This document shows, one piece after another, positions 54,559 through 64,000 of a stretch of 64,000 bases of DNA (positions are counted from its first letter, which is position 1; the number at the start of each line of letters is the position of its first letter). The position numbers and the translations under genes were made by a program. The notes below the pieces were generated by a model that was not told where the DNA came from, searched no databases, and saw only the letters and a program-made list of their open reading frames with translations. Origin of the DNA: Larix kaempferi (Eukaryota; Streptophyta; Pinopsida; Pinales; Pinaceae); the NCBI GenBank assembly GCA_027924585.1, contig BSBM01000050.1:8269501-8333500 (forward strand). Direction: 5' to 3'.

Positions 54559-57500
54559 TAGCCTGAAAGAAGGCATGATATGGCATGTATGACACTTGTT
54601 GCACTTACGATGCTAGGTCTTGATATAGAAAAAACCAGTCATCGTAGCACTTTCGCTATAAATCCGTTTTGGCGAAGTTTTCGGATCTGAAATTGTTACA
54701 GGACGTAGCTAAGATCTCCAGGTATCTTTTTTCCAAAGGACAACCTCTAATTCGTTGTACTTTGTGATTTATGATCTGTACAATATAGGGTTTCTGCCTC
54801 TTCCAGATCTGAGTCAAAATCAGGTGACCTTGGGAAAAAGGTCATATCTTGGGCTAGGAAGCTCCAAATGAAATTTCGTAAAAAGTGGAAGGTAGTACAC
54901 AGTCTGTACTATCTCAGAAAACTTTTTCAGAGGCCGAAGTTGAACCAGTGACACGTGGCACGCCGTACAAATTTGCTCTCCTGTATTATCCCATAAACAG
55001 GTCACGTTGCGACATTTGGCATAACTCTCTCTCAAAGAGTCCAATTGAGGTCAGACCTATCAGGATGGAAAGGTAACAGGCCGAGCTATCTCAGAAAACT
55101 TTTTCAGAGGCCGAAGTTAAAACAGTGACACGTGGCATGCCGTACAAGTTCGCTCTCCTGTTTTATCCCAAAACAGGTCACGTTGCGACATTTGGCATAA
55201 CTCTCTCTCAGAGAGTCCAATTGAGGTCAGACCTGTCAGGATGGAAAGGTAACAGGCCGAGCTATCTCATAAAACTTTTTCAGAGGCCGAAGTTAAAACA
55301 GTGACACGTGGCACGCCATACAAGTTCGCTCTCCTGTTTTATCCCAAAACAGGTCACGTTGCGACATTTGGCATAACTCTCTCTCAGAGAATCCAATTGA
55401 GGTCAGACCTGTCAGGATGGAAAGATAACAGGTCAGGCTATCTCAGTAAACGTTTTCAGACCCTGTGGATCAAAAATTTTGGAGTTACACCAGAAACAAT
55501 CAGGTAAATATTTCTGTCAAAACAGAATTATTTTTTTGGTACCTTCATTCATGGCTTCCGGAATTTAGGGCTTTGGAGAAAGTTGGAATTTTTGTAATCG
55601 GAGACCACGGCTGGATGCTACTCATCAAAATAGAAATTTAGAGACCAAGATCAGAATTTTTGGTTGGGCAGAAGGCCGGGCTTGATTAGACCCTAGTTCG
55701 GGACTTTGATTAGAAAAATGGAAAATTAGGGCTTCTGTAAAAATGGGAATTTTTGAAATCTGTGACCACGGCTGGAAGATCCTCAGAAAAATAGAATCTT
55801 AGAGCTTTGGATCAAACATTTTGATGGGGAAAAAGAGTGGGCTTCATCAAACCCCAGTTCAAGGTCACGTCCAGTGAATCCGGAAGTTTCAAAGGCAAAA
55901 TTGAGGAGTGAAACTTTGCAGTTTTCAAATTCTGAATATACCAGTTTGATCAGTTCATCAAGGCGCATATTCCTATCCTATCGGAAGGTTGAAATTCAAA
56001 GTTTGAATTTTTGGGGTCTCTCTGACAAACCCATATCCAACTCAAGGTCCAGTTCTTGCAAATCAAGTGGATTGGGTTAATCCTAGAAGAAGATGGATTG
56101 ATCACCTGCATAAGTGAAAGAAGTTCCTGTCTCAGAGGGAGATGAGGATAAGGCCTTACATAAGAAGATTACAACCGATCTCGACAGGTATGACTCATCG
56201 AGGTATGTTTCGATATTTGTTTATGGTATGTTTGTCTTCATGTTATTACGGTTAGTAAAATTTTGATTTTAGATTTGTTGTATCACCTTAACAAAACTAT
56301 GAATGCACGATAGAAAATATTCATTGATTAGGGTGCTGACACTTATGATTGTACTAATGCATTATGGTGTTGTATGAGGTTTATGTTGGCTACTAACATG
56401 AAAGGTACACCAAGAAAGACAAATCATGTTCTGGTCCAAGAACATATGATCATGATAACAAGAGGACAAAGATTCATCCATTGTCATGGATCTCATAGAA
56501 GATCCATTTACGAGGTATGTATGACTTGGTTTTGTAATGGCTAACCTATGAGATATACAGGTTACTAGCACAAGTCATTGAAGAAGAACAAGAAGACATC
56601 TTGTGAGTATGTTAGACATAACTAACTAGCATGCTAATCCAGGTATGTTTTTCCTATATCAAGATAGAATCCTACCTTGGGTTAGGATCTTATACTGTTG
56701 TTGATAATGATTATTCATGAAGTCATAGGTTTAAATAATCATGGTTGTATGCATATTATGTTTCTTACCATAATTGATGATATGACTAACCAGAAGAATC
56801 ATGAAGGTATAGGTTTGAATAATCACAGGTTTTATGCATTTTATATCTCTTATCTTGATTGATGATTCAACGAAGAGTCATAGGTTTGAGTAAATACAGG
56901 TTTAGACATGTTATGTTTCTTATGATTTGACTAACCATAAGAATCCTACATAAACCTTGAATGCTAATGCTTATTATTTCTGTTTGAAATGATCATGACT
57001 ATACATGCTTGAGATTATTGTGTTTTAATATTATACTAATGAATGTATGATTTTGTATGAGACCTAGAGGATAGCACAATGATGATACTAATAAGCATGC
57101 AAGGATGAATATGAGTTCAAGAACAGGTAATTCAGGAAGCAAAGATCAAGAGGGAGTACACTCCAGTGGTTTATGCAAGGATGCAGAGATTCAGAGGGAG
57201 TTGTCCATCTCTCTCTACATTCCACAACAGAAAGGTGTAGAGGAAGCTACTGCAGATTAGGACTCCAGTAGCTCCTGCAAGAAAGCGAAGACTCAGAGGG
57301 AGTCCACCCAACATACAAAGATAAGTATTTTAATTTCTTGCATATTTGTCTGTTTAAATAAAATTGTTCAATGATGTATATGCTCATGTTCCTAGACTTA
57401 GGATATGTATTGTGCATATTAGAATAGTTGCATTAATGAACAATATACTACTAATATACATGGGTAAGTGGCCTATGGCACTGTACAACATTCCATTGCT

Positions 57501-57691
57501 ACTTATCTAGAATGAAACCTCTTTGTTGACTTGTTGGGAGTTGTGCACACTCTTAACAATGTTCTGGTAGAGATTGGAAGGCATCTAGAAAGTTACGGGA
57601 TATGGATAAATGTTGTATTGAAGCATTGACTAAGATAATTGCATGACTGTATGGCATATTTCTTTATGTGTAAGAATTTGTTCTGGAAACT
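54559..57691 (+). other. C2 leader and degraded gag/integrase interval
   Basis: No intact ORF. Includes the 177-bp triplication (54912-55450) and, near 57205-57250, an integrase scrap resembling PQQKGVEE. It aligns along its length with C1 26891-29689. Confidence 0.65.
54912..55450 (+). repeat. 177-bp tandem triplication in the C2 leader
   Basis: The marker AGGCCGAAGTT recurs at 54931, 55108 and 55284 (periods 177 and 176). Each unit contains CAGTGACACGTGGCACGCC and GTCACGTTGCGACATTTGGC. C1 has a single unit near 27240. The units differ by few bases. Confidence 0.93.
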
Positions 57692-59064
57692 ATGAGATGT
57701 TTTCTAATCATGCAATTTAACTTGTTGTGTAGGAAAGATCGTATGCCATCTCCTACAAAAGAAGAACTACAACATTTTGTTCCAGCAACAAAGATATCTA
57801 TTGAAGATATTGAAGATATTGAAGTTCCCAGGATCTGGGATGAAGAAATGAAATGCCATGATCCGTCGATCATGAAGAATGATGTTTGGGATGTAATCCC
57901 AAGACATGAAGGGAAGTTTTCTATGACTTCCAAATGGAACTATCAGATCAAGCATGTTGCAGATGGCAGCATTGAGAAATATAAAAGTGATGAAATAGAA
58001 GATACACCAGATGGATTCAAGACAGCTTCCTTGAATGGTGTAGTTGAAGAAGAAGTGTATGTAGAGCAGCTACTTGGTTCTGAGACACATGATAGGAAAT
58101 CATATATGTGCAGAACTTGGTATGGTGAATATAGATTGATTGCCGACACGCAGCGGAAGCTTACTACCGAGTTCGAGATGAAGAACTTGGGGATGATGCA
58201 CTATTTGTTTTTGGCATGGAGGTGTGGCAGAGTGCATATGGAATCTTCCTTGGACAAGGGAAGTATGTAGTAGAGATCCTGAAGAGGTTCGGGATGATGG
58301 ACTGCAAGGATATGGCCACACCTATGGCATCGAATCTGAATCTTCTATGAGATGCTTCATCTGAGCCAGTTGATGTCTCCATGTATCATCAGATGATTGG
58401 GTTCTTGATGTACCTGACGAACACAAGAACAGACATTTGCTTTGCTGTGAACACATTGAGCCAGTTCCTGACGGATCCGAGGAGTGTTCACCTGATTGCT
58501 GTAAAGCATGTTCTGAGGTACCTGAAGGGTACAGTGGATTATGGGCTCAAGTATGAAGCGAATCAAAAGTTTAACCTGCAGGGTTATGTTGATTCAGATT
58601 GGGCTGGCAGTGCTGCAGATAGGAAGAGCACATCTGGGTGTTGCTTCAATATGGGATCAGGTGTGATCTCTTGGTTTAGCAGGAAGCAGTTTTGTGTAGC
58701 ACTGAGTACAGCAGAGGCTGAGTAAGTTGCAGCCTGCTCAGCTAGTTGTGAGGCAGTATGGCTACGGAAGCTACTGTCTGAGTTATTTGATCTCCCGCTG
58801 GATGCTACTGGTATCTTCTGTGATAACCAGAGTTGTGTGAAGCTATCCGAGAACCCAGTGTTTCATGACAGGTCGAAACACATAGAGATCAAATATCACT
58901 ATATCAGGGATATGGTGCAGAGAGGAGCTGTGAAGCTCCTGTATGTTGCGACGGACGAGCAGATTGCAGATGTGTTGACGAAGCCACTAGCCAGGGTGAA
59001 GTTCGAGTACTTCAGAGAGAGGCTTGGCGTGCTTCAGATCGAGGACACTTCGAGGAAGAAGTGA
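57692..59064 (+). pseudogene. C2 RT/RNase H relic
   Basis: The first part (57692-58270) reads NDVWDVIPRHEGK, then SIEKYKSDEIEDT, where the RT fingers are missing, then LNGVVEEEVYVEQ, CRTWYGEY directly followed by TTEFEMKNLGMMHY, so the palm with YVDD is deleted. After a frameshift comes RNase H: MIGFLMYLTNTRTDICF, YVDSDWAGSAADRKST, a TAA at 58723-58725, then CDNQSCVKLSENPVFHDRSKHI and DVLTKPLARV to the stop at 59062. The RNase H is nearly complete. The deletion joint KYKSDEI is shared with C1 (about 29915). Confidence 0.87.
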
Positions 59065-59175
59065 TGAACACATTTGCTGAAGCCATTCCAAGCATGTTGG
59101 AAGGGGGATCCTTCACATGGCTGTGGATGTAAGCGCTGAATGATGAACATCAGGATGATGTTCTGGTTTCTGCTT

Positions 59176-59460
59176 GGATATGATCAATTGGATCATTTAT
59201 GTATGTACGCATCATGTTGGATGCTGGATATGATCAGTTGGATCATTTATGTATGTACGCATCATGTTGGATGCTGGATATGATCAGTTGGATCATTTAT
59301 GTATGTACGCATCATGTTGGATGCTGGATATGATCAGTTGGATCATTTATGTATGTACGCATCATGTTGGATGCTGGATATGATCAGTTGGATCATTTAT
59401 GTATGTATGCATCATGCTGGATGCTGGATATGATCGGTTGGATCATGTACCTTTGTATGA
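59176..59460 (+). repeat. 50-bp tandem repeat in C2, five units plus partial
   Basis: GGATATGATCAGTTGGATCA starts at 59226, 59276, 59326 and 59376, with variant first and last units (59176, 59426). Units are nearly identical. C1 has about 1.5 diverged units near 30940-31010. Confidence 0.95.
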
Positions 59461-60060
59461 TCAGGTAGATCATGTATGCTGACGGATACATTGTGTGGAT
59501 CATGTATCTATGTATGTATCAGGTGGATACTTGGATGATCGTGGATGACGAGCTTCTCCAGATGACATGCAGCAGGATGTTGCAGTGATGATGATCAGGT
59601 AGATCATATATGTTGATGGATACATTGTGTGGATCATGTATCTTTGTATGATCAGGTAGATCATGTATGTTGATGGATACATTGTGTGGATCATGTATCT
59701 ATGTATACTTGGATGATCGTGGATGACGAGCTTCTCCAGATGACATGCAGCAGGATGTTGCAGTGATGATGATCAGGATGATCATGTGTACATCAGGATG
59801 ATGTTTGATGAGTATCAGATGATACTTTATGGCCGTGGATCAGGTTGTGCAGGAAAGCATGTAATTTGTGCCCTGGGAGATTTGCAGATGGTCTTTCGAG
59901 GTTTTGCCTATGTCATGTAATTCGGTGCCCTGGGACATCTGACAAATGCTCTTGCGAGGTTTTGCTTGAGAGGACATGTAATTTGTGCCCTGGGAGATTT
60001 CAGGTTGGAGTTGTGTACCCGTAACATCCTGAGATGCTCTTGCGAGGTTTTGTCCTATGG

Positions 60061-60460
60061 CATGTAATTTGCACCTGGGAGATCTGGACAGGATGAAAAA
60101 GGCCTCAGATGCTTCAGCCAGGTTTTGCCATGACCACATGTAATTTGCTCCTGGGAGATCTGGACAGGATGAAAAAGGCCTCAGATGCTTCAGCCAGGTT
60201 TTGTGGTGGACCACATGTAATTTGCTCCTGGGAGATCTGGACAGGATGAAAAAGGCCTCAGATGCTTCAGCCAGGTTTTGTGGTGAGATCACATGTAATG
60301 TGCTCCTGGGAGATCCGACAGGTAGAGCCGCGTGCTCGTAACAGCCTGGGATGCTTCAGCCAGGTTTTGTGATGGGTCACATGTAATGTGCTCCTGGGAG
60401 ATCCTACAGGTAGAGCTGTGTGCTCGTAATAGCCTGGGATGCTGCAGCCAGGTTTTGTGA
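60061..60460 (+). repeat. ~77-bp tandem repeat in the C2 3' tract
   Basis: CATGTAATTTG/CATGTAATGTG starts at 60061, 60137, 60214, 60292 and 60380. Each unit carries CTCCTGGGAGATC and AGCCAGGTTTTG. More diverged units extend left to about 59855. Confidence 0.9.
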
Positions 60461-60708
60461 CGCACGTAATAAGTCCTGAGGATTCCACAGTATGGCCAGT
60501 GATGATGAAGACCTGCAGGTGGTGGGCCTACATCCAGTATGAAAAAGGACTGGCTCTGTAGAACTTCCTATGACGAGTAGATTCAGAGATTGATTGAGAT
60601 AGCAGCAGCAGTGACGATGATGATGACTCGATGATGATTATCCAGTGACGATGATCCAGAGAAGATGACTTGTGCTAGAAGAACTGTGCTGAGAAATACC
60701 TTCCTAGT

Positions 60709-60718
60709 TAAGAGGGAG
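60709..60718 (+). promoter_or_regulatory. C2 polypurine tract
   Basis: TAAGAGGGAG directly before the 3' LTR, identical to C1. Confidence 0.85.
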
Positions 60719-61368
60719 TGTTGATGTATATGTAACTTCAGAATGTATTTCACATATATGTATATTGTATTCCTATAGAGATGTTATTATTCCTCTATAC
60801 GGAAGTGTCGTCATTTATATTGTAAGTGTCGTAACTTATACTTGATGGGTTATTAGACCACCTTGTTTGGGGTCGGCCTTGTATAAGTCATGTGGGTCAA
60901 AGGGTTATTAGACCACCCTATTGGGGGTCGGCCATGTGGGTCAAAGGGTTATTAGACCACCCTATTGGGGGTCGGCCCAGTCAGCATTATATTATGTGGC
61001 TAAGTTCGAGCCTACATGAGTTAGGTAAAAAGGCAAGTCAAGTCAAGTATAAATAGAGTGCGGGAGGCACTCTATTTACTCACTCACTTCTCACACATGC
61101 ACTCAAGGAGGAGTGGCGCACTTATGGAGGAGGAGGATCTGTTGCTAGGTTATGGCTATCTCTCTTGGTTGGTTGTATCATTGCTCTATCTATCTCTGAG
61201 GAAGTTATTGGGGTTTTTCACCTTTATGGTTTTCCCCAAGTAAATCTGTGTGTCTCTTATGTGCTTGCATTATTGTCTCCATGATTGATATGCTGTAGAT
61301 ATGCTGTACATGTTGTTCTCTCAGTTAAGATCCTAGATCAGATTGAAGTAAATTCTGAAAATTTAACA
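60719..61368 (+). repeat. C2 3' LTR
   Basis: 650 bp, same length as the 5' copy. TATAAATAG at 61048-61056. Ends AATTTAACA before the target duplication AATCT. Confidence 0.95.
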
Positions 61369-61373
61369 AATCT

Positions 61374-61946
61374 GAGGTGTACTCATTAAGAATGATGGTT
61401 GACCTCGTCATAAGTGGTCACAATAGGTGTAGAATTTCTTGATGAAGAAACTGATAAAGAATGGATAGGGGAATTTTGTTCAATAGCTGACACTTCCGGG
61501 TTAGGTCTAGGTGGGAAAGTCTGTCGTCTAATTTCATTACCGAACGTTCGTAAATGATCGATAGTATCATAAATAGGTGTGATAAATACATCACTAGGAA
61601 TCCATGGAGGAAGCTGATGAAATGGAGTTTCCACCAACGGAAGTGACTCAAAATCATAAACATGATGCCCTAAATAGGTGTCCCAAAACTATGCAGTTGG
61701 ACCAAAAGCTGTTGATACCGTGTTGTCTTGGGGTTGACTGAAGATCTAGTTTGTGGCTCCAGGATGTCCTTCCATCGAATGATGAAAGGATGTGTCTTGT
61801 GAAGGAGGTAGTTCCACCATCAATGGACCCATAGGATCGGTGATAGGTGGGTTTGCGGGAGGTGAATAGTTCATTCCCGACTCCATGGTAGAAGTATCTT
61901 CTTCATGTGACACAGATGTGGTAGGCCGATCCATACTTGCGCCCAA
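61374..61946 (-). pseudogene. T2 gag N-terminal segment
   Basis: The minus strand from ATG 61934-61932 (MDRPTTSVSHEEDTST) encodes a Pro/Ser/Thr-rich segment with stops at about 61746 and 61386; then MVETPFHQLPPWIP (61637) and TPIYDTIDHLRTF. It resumes on the other side of C2 at 53891. It is assigned to gag by position and composition; the gag core is at 52960-52698. Confidence 0.6.
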
Positions 61947-62600
61947 TTTCTCCTACGAATTAAGGGGATATTCAGGTGGCAAGTTTAAAATCCCGCGCGA
62001 TCTTCTTAAAGGTTGATCATCCAGAATTACTGAACCAAAATTTCTCCTAAGAGTTTTATATACAAAAATAAAAAATACACTCCAAAACCTACACAAGCTA
62101 AAGTCGCAAGAAAAATTATGTGGTAGGTGTGGATCCAATGGTCTGGAACCTCATGGGATTATCAAAGCGGTGCAACTTGCGATATACCATAGGGTCCAAT
62201 AGTTATACTCAGACCAATCTTTCAGAGCACTAACCAAGGAGGATTAGGAACATACCGTTGACTGTATAACCCAACTACCTGATAGCACGTGTGTAGTATC
62301 TCCTCGAGTGTTTTTCTCGGTGTATTTCCACTCCAAGATGACCAATAGGTTAACTCGGATGGTTACATGAATCCTAGTAGCGTCTCCCAATATACACAAG
62401 GTACGTGGGATCTCAAATCCGTAGTGGTGATGTCTAATGCACAATTGTAAGACATGAGCCTTCTGATATACTATCGAGTATGTGAAGTACCTCTCTATAT
62501 ACCCAAGGGTATGTGAAAGGCCATTCGATATACCGATTGGTACATGGAAAAACTAAAATCCCCCTAGATGCAATGCAGAAAATTAACAACAACTGCCACG
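61947..62600 (-). other. Probable T2 leader
   Basis: Upstream of T2 gag on the minus strand, without a credible ORF. Near 62455-62560 are three short units pairing GATATAC/TATATACC with GGTATGTG/GTATGTG about 40 bp apart, able to form hairpins. I do not find the family LTR end or PBS here. Confidence 0.4.
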
Positions 62601-63540
62601 CTTAAAGATGCTGGAACATGTCTCTAACTTAAAACACAAGTTTATATACATTTTTAACCTAGTGCTACCGTTAAATTTTATCTTGACGGTTAGGTGAATG
62701 CATGAGGTGTAGACAAGAATTTAAAAAGATGCAAATCTTAACTACATGCGAATGCAAATCTTTTCTTTTTCTTTTCAATGGAAACTAGTTAAGGTAAGGA
62801 GAAATTTTCGTTTTCAATAATGAAATGAACAAGTACCTATAAGCTTTCAAAATCAACCAAAAGAATCAAAAGAACCCTTTCACTAATCTGTTGGTCACAG
62901 CACTATTCTAGAGGTTTTCCAATGAAGACCCAGGTAATTCACGGTACAAAATACCAACAAAACCCCTATTCACCGGCCCTTTTGGCAACAGACTACAAGC
63001 AGCCTGAGGTCTCACTCGAGGCGAAGTTGAGGGGGTGGTTGCAGAAGCAGGTTTCCACAACCAGGTGGTGCGATTGATTCAGCTAATTAATGCATAGTGC
63101 AGTGACAGACTGCGCAGCTACATTTAGTGGTTGCACAGAGTCTCCTACTGCACATCGAATATCTTCAGGAACAAGGATATTTGCACCCTCAGCGCATCCA
63201 GAGGCCACGCAGTGGGGCTTATGAGACTTAATCACTTCTACTCAACCTTATTCGACATCCTTTAAGCATTCATCATTTTTTAGACTGATAAACATCATGA
63301 TCTATGCAGATGAGTGAGATACACAGTGTTGTGTGCTTGATACCGCGATTCATTCCTTAACGATTAACTGTGTGGTTATCTCATTGATCCATTCATTTGA
63401 AACTTATAAGGGCTTTCCTACTATCATTCGTCCATACATGAGCTATTAACAACTTATTCCATCCCTTCCGTGGAGAATATAGATAAAAATAAACATATAT
63501 AAGATAACAGTAACCTCATGCATGCACTGTAATTAATTTA
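62601..63540. other. Unassigned interval
   Basis: Nothing recognisable. It could be the rest of the T2 leader or an old flank. Confidence 0.35.
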
Positions 63541-64000
63541 AATAAACAAATTAATAATAATCATGCACAGTAATCACATAACACAATGGTTTAACGTGGT
63601 TCACCCCCCGGATGGGAAGCTGCGTCCACAAGAACTGTTGTTTATTATTTAGGAAAGGGTACAACAGTTCTTTCGTTTGCACACTCAGCTGCAGATTCTC
63701 TTCCTTCTTTCTCTCAAAATTAGGTCTCTACGCACTCAGCTGCAGAGCCTTTACAATGCTTTTATCCAACACATCTTATAATATTCAATAATATTAACCA
63801 AAATGAGAGTTAAACCTTTTCCTTTACAAAATTGCCTTATATATAGATCAAGACCTGTAGGTCATGTCTTTACATTTTATGAAGGCAGAACCCTTAGGTT
63901 TAAAAAACTGTCGCGGTTTTCCCAAGACTGGACTACTGATATCTGACAGCGGATCTTCTGTTATATGTGTGCCAATAGGTTGCTTTCGCCAATCTATTCC
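63541..64000. repeat. Possible LTR fragment at the window end
   Basis: GGTTTAACGTGGTTCACCCC near 63590 resembles the GACGTGGTTTAAACCCTC block of the C3 LTRs (43350, 49089), and a CACTCAGCTGCAGA pair (63683 and 63730) marks a local repeat. It runs off the window, so identity and orientation are uncertain. Confidence 0.3.

Larger units (their letters stand above)
59065..60708 (+). other. C2 3' non-coding tract
   Basis: About 1.6 kb made largely of tandem repeats (50-bp array 59176-59460, GGATACATTGTGTGGATCATG units 59480-59700, about 77-bp array 60061-60460). It ends at the polypurine tract AAGAGGGAG. Confidence 0.8.
53897..61368 (+). mobile_element. C2: young non-autonomous Ty1/Copia element
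   Basis: 7472 bp with perfect target duplication AATCT, two 650-bp LTRs differing at 6 positions by my count, PBS (54547-54558) and polypurine tract (60709-60718). The interior lacks gag and protease, integrase is reduced to a scrap, and RT has lost the segment with the catalytic YVDD motif. It interrupts T2 gag in the opposite orientation. It is a close relative of C1 and shares its deletions, so it was almost certainly mobilised by proteins supplied by another element. Confidence 0.92.
42001..62140 (-). mobile_element. T2: Tat-like Ty3/Gypsy element, proximal (5') piece
   Basis: Minus-strand order: gag N-terminus (61946-61374), C2 insertion, gag (53891-51540), protease (51506-51050), RT (50509-49452), C3 insertion, RNase H (43259-42960), integrase N-terminus and core (42952-42001). 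Removing C3 keeps the pol frame (6192 bp is a multiple of three). Every domain carries stops or frameshifts. The 5' LTR is not recognised to the right. Confidence 0.82.

Noticed and set aside
59176-59460. CRISPR-like array
   Set aside because: Contiguous 50-bp direct repeats with no unique spacers, in a plant retrotransposon.
59840-60292. Minus-strand 150-codon repeat protein
   Set aside because: Generated by the ~77-bp tandem array in the C2 3' tract; no start context or domain.

Overview
The window looks like intergenic DNA from a large, repeat-rich seed-plant genome. I see no host gene, rRNA or tRNA gene, and no CRISPR array. Nearly everything interpretable is LTR retrotransposon sequence, much of it nested and decayed, plus one LINE remnant. 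A gymnosperm is plausible because the copies are old, long and deeply nested, but that is inference. I use these working names: T1, T2, T3 are copies of one Ty3/Gypsy lineage (Tat-like); C1, C2, C3 are Ty1/Copia elements; LX is an unclassified LTR element; S1 and S2 are solo LTRs.

Layout. 1-6818: 3' part of T1 (+): protease fragment, RT/integrase deletion, a second RNase H, an antisense plant-mobile-domain (PMD) gene, a long 3' non-coding tract, and an LTR. 7500-8704: LINE 3' remnant. 8937-9315: 96-bp AT-rich tandem repeat. 10482-22292: LX (+), with 2.1-kb LTRs, an initiator-Met PBS and one long unrecognised acidic ORF broken by stops; S1 (11772-16305) sits in its 5' LTR. 22293-25163: distal piece of T2 (-), with PMD gene, second RNase H and integrase end. 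25164-42000: T3 (+), carrying C1 (26190-32826) in its primer-binding site and S2 (36160-37886) between gag-like ORF and protease. 42001 to about 62140: proximal piece of T2 (-), with integrase, RNase H, RT, protease and gag, carrying C3 (43260-49446) and C2 (53897-61368). 62140-64000: leader-like and unassigned sequence.

How it fits together. The Tat-like family has the order gag - protease - RT/RNase H - integrase - second RNase H, then a convergent gene of plant-mobile-domain type. That gene is present in T1 and T2 with an intron at the same codon and phase, so it looks like a cargo gene of the family. Target-site duplications fix several insertions: GTGCC for S1, CCTAA for S2, GTTGA for C3, AATCT for C2. 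C2 is the youngest dated element (6 differences between 650-bp LTRs). T3 is older (roughly 5-6% LTR divergence by eye). C1 and C2 share deletions that remove the RT catalytic motif, so they look like a non-autonomous Copia subfamily that moved in trans. No element here encodes a complete replication set.
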